In this document: in pieces, positions 53,829 to 63,700 of the stretch
How the letters are laid out: the number at the start of each line of letters is the position of its first letter
Position numbering within the stretch: the first letter of the stretch is position 1
Assembly (NCBI GenBank): GCA_900109435.1
Contig: FNZT01000006.1
Location: 124,001-188,000, forward strand
From: Ruminococcus sp. YRD2003
GTDB taxonomy: Bacteria > Bacillota > Clostridia > Oscillospirales > Ruminococcaceae
Direction of reading: 5' to 3'
DNA length: 64,000 bases
The notes under the pieces: model-generated
Seen by the model: only the letters and a program-made list of their open reading frames with translations
What the model was told of the DNA's origin: nothing
The model's database searches: none
Translations under genes and position numbers: made by a program

Positions 53829-56800
53829 ATGAATGTATTAAAACGTATCCTGTCGGGCGCAGTCCTCTCAGCTGTTGCCGCGACATACGTCGGCACTGTC
53901 ATGCCCCAGATAAAAAATGACGTTGTTTCTCTCGAGGCTTCCGCTGCGGGTACTGTGAACAACCCTATCATCTGGGCAGACGTTCCCGATGACGACATCA
54001 TCCGCGTAGGCGATACTTATTATATGGTAAGCACCACCATGTACTTCAGCCCTGGCGCTCCCATTATGAAGTCCAAGGACCTCGCCAACTGGGAAATATG
54101 CAATTACGTTTTTGACACATATGCCAACGGCGACGTGCAGAACCTCGCAAACGGCAAGCACGACTATTCTCACGGACAGTGGGCAACCAGCCTCCGATAC
54201 AACGAGAAGAAGAAAAAGTTCTACGCATTCTTCGGAAGCTATGGCTCGGGCAAGTCGTACATCTGCTCAACGGATGACATTGAGAACGGCGAGTGGTCAC
54301 GCGTTGAACTCAACGGTATGTACCACGACGCTTCCATCCTCTTCGATGACGACGGAAGGAACTACCTCGTTTCGGGTGCAGGCGGTACCTGCAGCATCAA
54401 GGAGTTCAACTCCGATATGACAGGCTGGAAGTCGGGCGGACTTGAGAAGCAGCTCTTCAAGACCAACTTCAATAACCTCGCAGGCGAGGGCTGGCATATC
54501 CAGAAAATCAACGGCTGGTACTACATCTTCGGTATCGCATGGCCTTCGGGTCACGGACGTCTCGAGTTCGTGTACCGCTCAAAGAGCCTCACAGGCAACT
54601 GGGAAAGCAAAACTATCCTTGACTCAGGTCTGGGTACCTACGGAAGCGGATGCGCTCAGGGCGGTATCGTTGATACTCCCGACGGAAAATGGTACGGTCT
54701 CCTGTTCCAGGACCACGGCGCTGTTGGACGTATCCCCGTCCTCGTTCCCGTTAATTGGCAGAATGACTGGCCGATGATGGGCGTTAACGGCAAGGCTCCG
54801 ATAACTCTCGACCTCGGCACGAACAAGGGTACTGATGTCGCAGGCGATGACAGCTTTGACTACAGTTCCAACGACCTGGCTCTTGAGTGGTCGTGGAACC
54901 ACAATCCCGACAACACCGCTTGGTCGGTAACAGAGCGTCCCGGCTGGCTCCGTCTCAAGAACAAGCACACTGCTACCCATCTGCTCAACGCCCGCAATAC
55001 GCTGACAATGCGTACAGAGGGCCCTGCTTGCAGCAGCTATATCAAGCTCGACACGAAGAATATGAAGCCCGGCGACTATGCTGGTCTTTCAGCGTTCCAG
55101 CTCAAGTACGGCTGTATCGGCGTTCACGTAAACGACGACGGCTCCAAGAAGATATATATGTCTGTGAATACAGGAAACGATGTTCCGTCATCATCCAACA
55201 AGATAGTTGCTGAACAGAACCTCAACGGCGACGAGATTTACGTAAAGGTAGATTTCAAGTTCGCTAACATTAACAGCGACGGAAGCTCCTCCAACAACAT
55301 AGACAAGGCTAACTTCTACTACTCATACGACGGTCAGAACTGGACAAAGCTCGGTCAGGAACTCTCAATGACCTACGACCTCAAGCTCTTCACAGGCTAC
55401 CGCAGCGGTATCTACAGTTATGCTACAAAGACCACAGGCGGCTATGCTGATATCGACTTCTTTGAGTACGACCGCCAGATGTATAACGGCTGCGACGGCA
55501 GCAAGGTCCTCAGCGGTGCTCCCGTTGTTATAGAGCCCGATGAAAACGGCTACTTCTTCCACAATACATTCGAGGAAAGTGCAGAGTCATGGACAGGCAG
55601 AGGCTCGGCTTCCGTTGAGGCAAGCAGCAAGAGCAAGTACGAGGGCAGCAAGGCTCTCTACTGCTCGGGCAGAGAATCTGCATGGAACGGTGCTTCTCGC
55701 ACACTCAATAACAAGGCATTCAAGCCCGGCGAGGAGTACAGCTTCAGCGTCGATGTAATGTACGACGAGGGAAGCTCCGATTCACAGCTCTTCTACCTCA
55801 CTCTCCAGTACACAGACCCCAGCGGCGAGACCGTTTACGATAAGATCGCTAAGAGCGAGGTCGCAAAGGGTGAGTGGGTACAGCTCGCAAATACTAACTA
55901 CAAGATGCCTGAGGGCTCAGGCTATCAGTTCTATGTCGAGACAGACGAAGGAACAGACAGCTTCTACCTCGACGAGGCTATCGGCGGCGTTGCAGGCACA
56001 AAGATCGACGGTCCCGCACCTGTTACTACGACAACAACTATTACTACGACAACTACGACAACGACAACGACTGCTACGGCTCAGCAGACTACTACTACAG
56101 CTGCTCCGTCTTCAAAAACTGTGTACGGCGACGCTAACAAGGATACAAAGGTCTCGGTAGCTGACGCAGTTGCTATCCTCCAGTATGTCGCAAACAAGGA
56201 TAAGTACAACCTCGACGCACAGGCTCTCGACAATGCTGACGTTTATATGAGAGGCGACGGCGTTACCGCAAGAGACGCGCTGTCAATACAAAAGCTCGAT
56301 GCAGGTATCATCAGCGAGCTTCCCGAGAGCTACAAAGAAGGCGGCAGCGTTACGACTGCACAGACTGAAGAGGTAACGACGACATCAACAACCACCACAA
56401 CTACAACAACTACCACAACTACTCCTCCCGCCCCTTCTATTGACCCTCAGAACGAATCGTTCGAGTCAGGCAACAGCAACTGGGAAGGCAGAGGCGGCGC
56501 TAACATCTCATCTGAGAAAAACCATTACTACTCAGGCAGTAATTCAGTTAAGGTATCAGGCAGGTCCGCCGCTTGGAACGGTCTGAACACAACACTCGGC
56601 AGTGACTTCAAGGCAGGCGGCACATACAGCTTTTCAGCAGCAGTTATGCAGCCCACGGACTCCGCTCAGGAAATGAAGCTCCAGCTCCAGTATACAGACG
56701 CTTCCGGCGAGACCGCATACGATAACATCGCAAAGGCTAATGTCAACAGCAAGGAGTGGACAAAGCTCGAGAATACTGCTTACACTATCCCCGAAGGCGC

Positions 56801-57758
56801 TACAGACCTCGTATTCTACATTGAGTCTACAGAGGGCACATTCGCTTTCTACGTCGACGACGTTCAGTTCGCAGCAGAGGGCACAAAGTCTTCCGTTACT
56901 ACCGGCGGCGGTACAGTCGGCGAGATAGCAGTGAGCAACTTCGATTACGACGCTGCCCTCAAGTACAAGGCTGCTCCCGACAGCTACTTCAAACAACCCG
57001 CTAACCACGGTACTGTTGTCAAGGAAAACTACAACGGCATCAACGGCAACAAGAATATGTACGTTTACCTTCCTTACGGCTATGACAGCTCCAAGAAGTA
57101 CAACGTATTCTACCTCATGCACGGCGGCGGAGAAAGCGAGGAAACTTGCTTCAACGACAATAACATCAACATCGACATCATGCTCGATAACATGATAGCA
57201 AACGGCGATATAGAGCCTATGATAGTTGTAACTCCTACATTCAACAAGGCTCCGAGCGCTGACGGCGTTTGGGAGGAAATGCGCAAGAGCATTATCCCTT
57301 ACGTTGAAGGAAAATACTCCACCTATGCGGAGAACACCACCGAAGCAGGTCTCAGAGCTTCAAGATATCACCGTGCTTACGGCGGCTTCTCGATGGGCGG
57401 CGGCTCTACATGGGCTAACTTCAACAATAACCTCGATATCATCGCATACTTCATGCCCCTGTCAGGTCACTGCTGGGACGGCGCAGGCAAGGTCATAAAT
57501 TCAGCTAAAAGCTCAGGATTCAAGAAGGACGAGTATTTCGTACTCGCTGCTACAGGTACCGAGGACATCGCATACGGCAACATGGTACCGATGATAAATG
57601 AACTCAAAAAGAATACAGATGTATTCACATACACATCTGACTTCTCACAGGGCAACCTCTACTTCCTCGAAGCTCGCGGCAATGTACACTGGTGGCCTCA
57701 GGTACGTCATTACATCTATGACGCACTCCCCTACTTCTTCCACGAACATCAGGAATAA
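53829..57758 (+). CDS. Multimodular xylan/arabinan enzyme: GH43, CBM, dockerin, CBM, CE1 esterase
   Basis: 1309 residues. Signal peptide 1-40; GH43 five-bladed propeller about 44-330, with WADVPDDDIIRVGD (base Asp 51), YHDASILFDDDGRNYLV (pKa Asp) and HGRLEFVYRSKSL (acid Glu, about 245); GH43 C-terminal beta-sandwich about 335-560; a CBM22/CBM4-like module about 572-722; Thr linker; dockerin about 760-825 (VYGDANKDTKVSVADAVAIL, DGVTARDALSIQKL); a second linker; a second CBM about 873-1020; and a CE1 feruloyl-esterase-type domain about 1045-1309 with NVFYLMHGGG, YGGFSMGGGS (nucleophile Ser) and a His in NVHWWP. It would remove arabinose or xylose and ferulate from feruloylated arabinoxylan in one chain. 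The internal dockerin between enzyme halves is unusual. AraR-like control is inferred. Confidence 0.9.
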   Translation: MNVLKRILSGAVLSAVAATYVGTVMPQIKNDVVSLEASAAGTVNNPIIWADVPDDDIIRVGDTYYMVSTTMYFSPGAPIMKSKDLANWEICNYVFDTYANGDVQNLANGKHDYSHGQWATSLRYNEKKKKFYAFFGSYGSGKSYICSTDDIENGEWSRVELNGMYHDASILFDDDGRNYLVSGAGGTCSIKEFNSDMTGWKSGGLEKQLFKTNFNNLAGEGWHIQKINGWYYIFGIAWPSGHGRLEFVYRSKSLTGNWESKTILDSGLGTYGSGCAQGGIVDTPDGKWYGLLFQDHGAVGRIPVLVPVNWQNDWPMMGVNGKAPITLDLGTNKGTDVAGDDSFDYSSNDLALEWSWNHNPDNTAWSVTERPGWLRLKNKHTATHLLNARNTLTMRTEGPACSSYIKLDTKNMKPGDYAGLSAFQLKYGCIGVHVNDDGSKKIYMSVNTGNDVPSSSNKIVAEQNLNGDEIYVKVDFKFANINSDGSSSNNIDKANFYYSYDGQNWTKLGQELSMTYDLKLFTGYRSGIYSYATKTTGGYADIDFFEYDRQMYNGCDGSKVLSGAPVVIEPDENGYFFHNTFEESAESWTGRGSASVEASSKSKYEGSKALYCSGRESAWNGASRTLNNKAFKPGEEYSFSVDVMYDEGSSDSQLFYLTLQYTDPSGETVYDKIAKSEVAKGEWVQLANTNYKMPEGSGYQFYVETDEGTDSFYLDEAIGGVAGTKIDGPAPVTTTTTITTTTTTTTTTATAQQTTTTAAPSSKTVYGDANKDTKVSVADAVAILQYVANKDKYNLDAQALDNADVYMRGDGVTARDALSIQKLDAGIISELPESYKEGGSVTTAQTEEVTTTSTTTTTTTTTTTTPPAPSIDPQNESFESGNSNWEGRGGANISSEKNHYYSGSNSVKVSGRSAAWNGLNTTLGSDFKAGGTYSFSAAVMQPTDSAQEMKLQLQYTDASGETAYDNIAKANVNSKEWTKLENTAYTIPEGATDLVFYIESTEGTFAFYVDDVQFAAEGTKSSVTTGGGTVGEIAVSNFDYDAALKYKAAPDSYFKQPANHGTVVKENYNGINGNKNMYVYLPYGYDSSKKYNVFYLMHGGGESEETCFNDNNINIDIMLDNMIANGDIEPMIVVTPTFNKAPSADGVWEEMRKSIIPYVEGKYSTYAENTTEAGLRASRYHRAYGGFSMGGGSTWANFNNNLDIIAYFMPLSGHCWDGAGKVINSAKSSGFKKDEYFVLAATGTEDIAYGNMVPMINELKKNTDVFTYTSDFSQGNLYFLEARGNVHWWPQVRHYIYDALPYFFHEHQE

Positions 57759-57776
57759 GCTTTTTACCTCTCCCAG

Positions 57777-57806
57777 GGGACGTTCTTCGGAACGTCCCTT
57801 TTTTTG
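57777..57806 (+). terminator. Terminator after the GH43/CE1 gene (GGGACGTTC family)
   Basis: GGGACGTTC-TTCG-GAACGTCCC (a UUCG tetraloop) followed by TTTTTTT. Confidence 0.9.
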
Positions 57807-57838
57807 CGGAAGTTTGCTGCTATTCCCGCATAATTGCG

Positions 57839-58118
57839 TTATTAGGAGAAATCCTGCTGGCTGTCTCACGGCACATCCAAAAAAAACGGAAGAGCATCCC
57901 GCGCAGCTTGCTATTATCATAATAATATGTTATTAGCGGGGAGCCCCCGCTGGCGGTTTCGCGGCATACCTAAAAAAAACGGAAGAGCATCCCGCGCAGC
58001 TTGCTATTATCTGAATAATATGATATTAGCGGGGAGCCCCCGCTGGCGGTTTCGCGGCATACCTAAAAAAAAAAACGGAAGAACATCCCGCGCGGCTTGC
58101 TATTATCTGAATAATATG
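57839..58118. repeat. Three tandem ~92-bp intergenic repeat units
   Basis: Units at 57839-57929 (91 bp), 57930-58022 (93 bp) and 58023-58118 (96 bp). Units 2 and 3 contain GCGGGG-AGC-CCCCGC (6-bp stem), an A8-A11 run, CGGAAGAgCATCCCGCGC(a/g)GCTTGC and TATTAT-ctga-ATAATA. Unit 1 is diverged. On the minus strand CGGGATGCTCTTCCG precedes the run as T8, terminator-like. TTGCTA-N17-TATTAT (58097-58125) may be the promoter of the subtilase gene. Confidence 0.75.
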
Positions 58119-58170
58119 TTATTATTATATCATCGTATTCCTTATCACAACAATTCAGAGGTGATCATAC

Positions 58171-61100
58171 ATGAAACACAATATCAAATACAGACTTCTC
58201 TCCGCAGCGGCAGCTGCTGCTCTGGGCTGCTCGCTCTGCTCAAACGCTGTACAGGCTCTCGCAGATGAATCCGCTCTGCAAGCCATCAGCTATACCGACA
58301 GCGAACTCGTCGATGTTATCGTCAAGGTCAGCGGTGATGCCGTGCTCGCTGCTCCCGAGGCAAGCGGTCAGGGGGCTGACTACATTGAAACAGACGCTGC
58401 TCAGTCTGCTGAGGAAAGGCTCTGTGCCGTACAGGACAAGGCGGAAGAGCATATCCGCAGGCTCTATCCCGAGCTGAAGATAAAGCACCGCTTTACGCTT
58501 ACGGCTAACGGCTTCTCCTGCACCTTGCCCGAACCGCTTATCTCCGAGATAGAAAGCGACCCGCTCATCAAACGCGTTGTGAAAGTAAAGTCCGACATTG
58601 CCGCAGAGCCGCAGCTCGCGACTGCAAGGGAGCTCGGCGGCATTACCGACTACTGCAATAATACCGACTGCACAGGCGAGGGTGAGGTCATCGCTGTTAT
58701 CGACACGGAATTCAACACCTCTCACGATATGTTCGCACCGCTCGAAGGCAAGGATATAAAAATAGGCTCGGAGAACGTAAACGAGATATGCAGCAAGGGC
58801 GGATTTTCGTCAGATGTCGATGCGGATAAGGCATACCTCAGCAGCAAGGTGCCCTTCGCCTATGACTACAGCGACAGCACGCCATACACCCTCGACGCAC
58901 GCGACCATTACCACGGTACACACGTCAGCGGCATAGCGGCAGGCAACCGAATAACCGACTCCAACGGCAATGAGATATCAGGTGTCGCACCTGATGCGCA
59001 ACTCCTGATGATGAAGGTCTACGGCGGAGACGGCGGCATTTTCACCGTTACCGATGAAGCTGTAGCTGCCGCTATCGAGGACGCTGTGAAGCTGAAGGCT
59101 GATGTTATAAATATGAGCTTCGGACGCGTGTATGAGTACTATGACCTGCTATTCTATGCTGACTCAATAGAAGCCGCCGCCAATGCGGGCATCATGCTCT
59201 GCGCTTCGGCAGGCAACGTCTCCAACGACCGCTTCGGCTATGGGAACAACCTGAGTCCCGAAAACGTCGATACAGGCAATATCAGTGAGCCGTCTATCTT
59301 CCCGCAGGTGTTCTCCGTCGCATCGGCTGATAACACCGTCTCTTCCACGAATTATCTGAAAGCAGGGAATCTGGAGCTCGGATACTGCGAATGCGGCTCG
59401 ACATACTGCAGCGAAGTGCTCTCCGACAAGGAATACCCTATCGCTTTCATTGATGAGGACAAGCTCCCGTATATCACGAGCGAAACTGTTGGCGGAAAGG
59501 TTGCCGTGTATTCGGGAAGCAGTGAAAACTACCTCTTTCTTGACAAGATGTGCCTCGATTACGGAGCAGCGGGTATAATCATTGCTGATGACTCATGCGA
59601 CGGCAAGTACGAATCCTTCCTCTATACAACATCATTTCCCGTGGCAGTCATTACCCGAGCAGACTGCGCAGCTCTACGTGAAAGCGGGGCAAAAACCGTT
59701 GCATTTGACAGCGAAGCTGTTCCCGACCGCTTCACTCAGGTCATAAGCGCTTACAGCTCCTACGGTGTAGGTACCTCGCTTGACCTCAAACCCGAAATAA
59801 TGGGCATTGGCGGCAATGTGCTCTCTGCCGGCTACAATAACAAGCTGAGCCGTATGTCGGGTACATCCATGGCTTCTCCGTATATCGCAGGCTGCGCGGC
59901 TCTGTACGACCAGCAGATGAAAAAGCAGAACGTGAACCTCTATGGGGAGAAAAGAACTCAAAGAATTAAAAATGTACTCATGAACTCCGCTGTCCCCTAC
60001 TCCGAAGACGGTATTCCCATGAGCCCCAGACGTCAGGGAGCGGGTCTTGTCGCACTCGACAAGGCGGTCAACGATAAGGTCATCATGACGGGAGTTTCAG
60101 GCAAGGCGGCTATAGAGCTGCACGACGGGCTCGGTGACAAATTCAGCTTTGAGCTGAACATCACCAATATCAGCTCCGAGGATGTGACATTTACAGGCTC
60201 AAATATCACCCTCACTACCGACGGCAGCAAGCAGTACGAATCCACGGATAAGGAAGTGATATCGGGGCAGACACTGTTTGCCGCCGATAATGACCTCGAC
60301 ACGGATATTACTGTACCCGCGGGAAAAACCGTCACCAAAACCGTGACCGTCAAACTTCCCCCGGAACAGATCGCCTCTATCGGCAGCGTGTTCACGAACG
60401 GCTTCTTCGTCGAGGGCTATATCTCGCTCTTCAACGCGAAAAACTGCTGCGATATATCTATCCCCCTGATCGGATTCTGCGGAGACTGGTGCAAGGTACC
60501 GACCATTGATACGGACAGATATCCCCTCCTCCCAAAGGTCAGCATGGGCTACAATGAGATGCGCACGGATATAAGCTTCGCTAAAACGGCGGCAATGCTC
60601 AAAGATATAGTTAGCAATGATATATACCTGCTCAGCCTCGATCCCGACCGCCCCGATACATACCCCGAATCATACGAATACTCATTCACGAATGAACAAA
60701 AAGCACAGTTCGCGCAGCTCTGCGACGGAGTGACCTATTTCTCCCCGAACAATGATGTTTTCGGCGATTACGTCGGGTGCTACTACGTTCCCTCACGCGA
60801 AGCCTCATTTACAGGAATAGATCTTTACGACAGCGACGGAAAGCTGTTGTATGCGACCAATGATGATGCACACAACAGCTTTGAAACCAAGCTCGCGCTC
60901 CTGTCCGCTGATGCCTATTCACTCCCCGACGGCAGATACTCCGGCAGGATAGACTCATATATCCGCTATGGAGACAGCAAGAACAAGAAGCAAAGCTGCT
61001 CCGTAGAGCTGGCGATAGATACGATGCCTCCCGTGGTCGAATATGAGGAAGTCACCGAGGGAGGCAGAAAATATCTGAGACTGAAGGCAAATGACCCGTC

Positions 61101-62823
61101 CCTCGACGGAATATACATATTCGGTTCAAAAATAGGTCCTGTGACCGAAGACAGCATGGCTGCATTCAATGCACTCGGTCTCACGCAAAGAACGCTCAGC
61201 AACTGCTCGCTCCTTGAAACAGACGAAAGGATATTCACCAACTATCCCGCTATCTCAACACCATCAGAACTCACCGACTTCCAGACCATACTCACGGGTC
61301 TCATAAAGCCGAATAACTGCAAATTCTGCGATATTATCCCCGCAGAGCCCGATGAGAACGGCGATTTCTTCATTAATTATGATATAACAAATCTGCTTGA
61401 TTACAGCGTTGCGGTCGTTGACCGTGCCCTCAACGAGTACAGCTTCCGCTCGGAATCATCGGGTCACCCAACACTGTTCACAGAGGGCGTGTGGAAGGGC
61501 ATCAGCGATTCTTATGACGTGTTCTACGAGTTCAGAGACGACGGCAGTATAATACTGTCGAGCACGGATGATAAAAGCCGATATGAAGCAAGCTACACTC
61601 TCGAAGGAAATACGTTTATATACAAACAGCAGTACAATGAACGTCCTATTAAAGCATCTATAAGGTGGAGCGGCCCGTACACCGCATTTCTCGAATGGGA
61701 GGACGGCAGAAGCGAAACGCTCATGTATCAGATCAACAGCACAACTCTTGACGAGTTCAATTACTTTTCCGATGAGGAGCTTATTGAACTCGCACGCCGC
61801 TATTACGCCAGTCTGCACGGCTTCACGCCCGAATTTGCGCGTTTTGTGTTTAGCCCCGAGGACACCTCCATCTCCATCTATGTCTACGACTATAAGGACA
61901 GCAATCCCGATACACACGATGTTTACACTGTCAGCCGCGAAACTGCTGTGGGCGTCAATATCACAGGCGAGCCCGTCGACCTGAATGAGGTCGCGCGCCC
62001 CGACAAGATAGGTGTGTGGAGCGCATATACTCCGACCGTTGACTACGGTATGCCGCGTTATTTCTGCTTCACCGAATTCAGCGGAGATAAGGGAAAGGGC
62101 GTGTATGCCTATCAGTCCGACGGCATAGAACACGAATTTGAATGTGAATTCCAAGATAAAATGATAGTGTTCTCCTTCGATTCCTATGAGGACACAGGGG
62201 ATGCTTCAAATTCAGCGATAATCAGCCCGATTTCCGCAAATGAGATAGGGCTCGTGTGGGACAACGGATTCTACGAGATACTGAAATATCACTACACCAC
62301 CTTCGAGATAAGCGAAATCGGCTTCATGACAAACGAAAAGCTCATAGAGCTCGCACGGAAAAACTTCATAGGAACGACCGGCCGCACTCCCGCCAAAATC
62401 ACGGTCGCATACAACGGCGAGGAAAATACCGCCTTAATAATGATATTCGAGAAAGATGCTACTGAAGGCGAGCAATGGACTGAGACATACACCGTAGATG
62501 TAATAACGGGCAAGGGACACAATTCCGACGGCATCAAGATAGACCTTATTGACAGCCATCAAGATGATCACGAGCTCGGAGACGTCAACGGCGACGGTAA
62601 AACAGACGCAAAGGATTCATCGGAGATACTCGTGCATTACTCAAAGATGTCCACGGGTACAGAGGGCGAACTCTCCTACGCCCAACAACAAGCGGCAGAC
62701 GTCAACGGAGACGGCAGAATAGACGCAAAGGACGCCTCTGCGATACTCGGCTATTATTCCTACATCTCCACGGGAGGCACGGAAAGTCTCCGCGATCACC
62801 TATTCACTGCCCCCAAAGGCTAA
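58171..62823 (+). CDS. Large secreted subtilisin-like (S8) protease with duplicated C-terminal modules and dockerin
   Basis: 1550 residues. Signal peptide 1-30; I9-type propeptide about 45-140; S8 catalytic domain about 160-660 with Asp178 (AVIDTEFN), His251 (HGTHVSG) and Ser566 (GTSMASPY), interrupted by a PA-domain insert about 395-510; lactocepin-type Fn3 region about 660-800; Ig-like domains to about 1100; then a beta-barrel-like plus SDEELIELARRYY-type module, repeated once (about 1100-1260 and 1280-1460); dockerin about 1470-1540. A complete active triad supports an active cell-surface or cellulosomal protease, perhaps processing scaffold or plant proteins. Duplication of the lipocalin-like/LIELAR unit is unusual. 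Confidence 0.85.
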   Translation: MKHNIKYRLLSAAAAAALGCSLCSNAVQALADESALQAISYTDSELVDVIVKVSGDAVLAAPEASGQGADYIETDAAQSAEERLCAVQDKAEEHIRRLYPELKIKHRFTLTANGFSCTLPEPLISEIESDPLIKRVVKVKSDIAAEPQLATARELGGITDYCNNTDCTGEGEVIAVIDTEFNTSHDMFAPLEGKDIKIGSENVNEICSKGGFSSDVDADKAYLSSKVPFAYDYSDSTPYTLDARDHYHGTHVSGIAAGNRITDSNGNEISGVAPDAQLLMMKVYGGDGGIFTVTDEAVAAAIEDAVKLKADVINMSFGRVYEYYDLLFYADSIEAAANAGIMLCASAGNVSNDRFGYGNNLSPENVDTGNISEPSIFPQVFSVASADNTVSSTNYLKAGNLELGYCECGSTYCSEVLSDKEYPIAFIDEDKLPYITSETVGGKVAVYSGSSENYLFLDKMCLDYGAAGIIIADDSCDGKYESFLYTTSFPVAVITRADCAALRESGAKTVAFDSEAVPDRFTQVISAYSSYGVGTSLDLKPEIMGIGGNVLSAGYNNKLSRMSGTSMASPYIAGCAALYDQQMKKQNVNLYGEKRTQRIKNVLMNSAVPYSEDGIPMSPRRQGAGLVALDKAVNDKVIMTGVSGKAAIELHDGLGDKFSFELNITNISSEDVTFTGSNITLTTDGSKQYESTDKEVISGQTLFAADNDLDTDITVPAGKTVTKTVTVKLPPEQIASIGSVFTNGFFVEGYISLFNAKNCCDISIPLIGFCGDWCKVPTIDTDRYPLLPKVSMGYNEMRTDISFAKTAAMLKDIVSNDIYLLSLDPDRPDTYPESYEYSFTNEQKAQFAQLCDGVTYFSPNNDVFGDYVGCYYVPSREASFTGIDLYDSDGKLLYATNDDAHNSFETKLALLSADAYSLPDGRYSGRIDSYIRYGDSKNKKQSCSVELAIDTMPPVVEYEEVTEGGRKYLRLKANDPSLDGIYIFGSKIGPVTEDSMAAFNALGLTQRTLSNCSLLETDERIFTNYPAISTPSELTDFQTILTGLIKPNNCKFCDIIPAEPDENGDFFINYDITNLLDYSVAVVDRALNEYSFRSESSGHPTLFTEGVWKGISDSYDVFYEFRDDGSIILSSTDDKSRYEASYTLEGNTFIYKQQYNERPIKASIRWSGPYTAFLEWEDGRSETLMYQINSTTLDEFNYFSDEELIELARRYYASLHGFTPEFARFVFSPEDTSISIYVYDYKDSNPDTHDVYTVSRETAVGVNITGEPVDLNEVARPDKIGVWSAYTPTVDYGMPRYFCFTEFSGDKGKGVYAYQSDGIEHEFECEFQDKMIVFSFDSYEDTGDASNSAIISPISANEIGLVWDNGFYEILKYHYTTFEISEIGFMTNEKLIELARKNFIGTTGRTPAKITVAYNGEENTALIMIFEKDATEGEQWTETYTVDVITGKGHNSDGIKIDLIDSHQDDHELGDVNGDGKTDAKDSSEILVHYSKMSTGTEGELSYAQQQAADVNGDGRIDAKDASAILGYYSYISTGGTESLRDHLFTAPKG

Positions 62824-62847
62824 ACAATTACGAAAGGCAGATATCCA

Positions 62848-63645
62848 TTGCAGAACATCATTTTCTTTGACATCGACGGCACCCTCATCACCGAGGATGC
62901 ACGTCACCTGATCCCCGACAGCACCCGCAAAGCTGTCACGCTCGCACGCGAAAGCGGCTGTCTCACATTCATAAACACGGGACGTACTGCGTTCAATGTG
63001 CTTCCACAGGTGCGGGAGCTTGGATTCGACGGGCTCATCTGCGGCTGCGGTACGTATATCGAATACCGCGGTGAAGTCCTGCTGTACAACAGGCTCACGC
63101 AGGAGCACTGCCGCAGAATTGCCAAGTTACTCCGCGAATGCAGGGTAACTCCTGTATACGAACACAAGGACGGCTACTTCTTCGACAGGCTCGCGCCGCG
63201 CAATGCCGACCTTGAGGACTTCCTCGTCAGCTTTGTCGAGGAAGGGATAGACGTCAGCAGGCAGGTAACTTCACCCGAGTTCATCTTCGACAAGTTCGTG
63301 ATATGGGAGAATCCCGACTCCGATATGGAGCGCTTCCGCCGCGAGATAGGCTGTGACTACGAGATGATAGACCGCGGTCACGGCTTCTGGGAGAATGTTC
63401 CGCGCGGATTCTCGAAAGCTACAGCTATGGACTTCATACTCGATAAGCTCGGCATACCGCGCGATAACGCCTACGCTATAGGTGACAGCATGAACGACCT
63501 CCCGATGCTGCAAGCCGTTGAACACAGTATAGCTATGGGCGGTGCGGAGGCCATCTACCCTTATGTCTCGTACATCACCTCTCCTATTGAAGAGGACGGG
63601 ATATACAATGCGCTTTTGCATTTCGGACTCATTCGTCCTGATTGA
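62848..63645 (+). CDS. HAD-superfamily (Cof/IIB) phosphatase
   Basis: 265 residues starting with TTG at 62848 (GAAAGG about 10 bp upstream; no ATG fits). Motif I FFDIDGTLI, motif II FINTGRTAFN, and motif IV AIGDSMNDLPMLQAVEHSIAMGGA define a Cof-type HAD phosphatase with a cap insert about 80-180. The substrate is unknown, probably a sugar or nucleotide phosphate. It starts 24 bp after the subtilase stop with no terminator between them. Confidence 0.85.
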   Translation: MQNIIFFDIDGTLITEDARHLIPDSTRKAVTLARESGCLTFINTGRTAFNVLPQVRELGFDGLICGCGTYIEYRGEVLLYNRLTQEHCRRIAKLLRECRVTPVYEHKDGYFFDRLAPRNADLEDFLVSFVEEGIDVSRQVTSPEFIFDKFVIWENPDSDMERFRREIGCDYEMIDRGHGFWENVPRGFSKATAMDFILDKLGIPRDNAYAIGDSMNDLPMLQAVEHSIAMGGAEAIYPYVSYITSPIEEDGIYNALLHFGLIRPD

Positions 63646-63670
63646 CAAACAGGTACAAAAGTGATATACT
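63642..63670 (+). promoter_or_regulatory. Promoter of the isochorismatase-like gene
   Basis: TTGACA (63642-63647), 17-bp spacer, TATACT (63665-63670). Confidence 0.8.
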
Positions 63671-63700
63671 TTAACCATGATTAATCAAGGAGGTACGCAT

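Noticed and set aside
57839..58118. CRISPR array
   Set aside because: Units of ~92 bp are nearly identical throughout, without unique spacers, and no cas genes are present.
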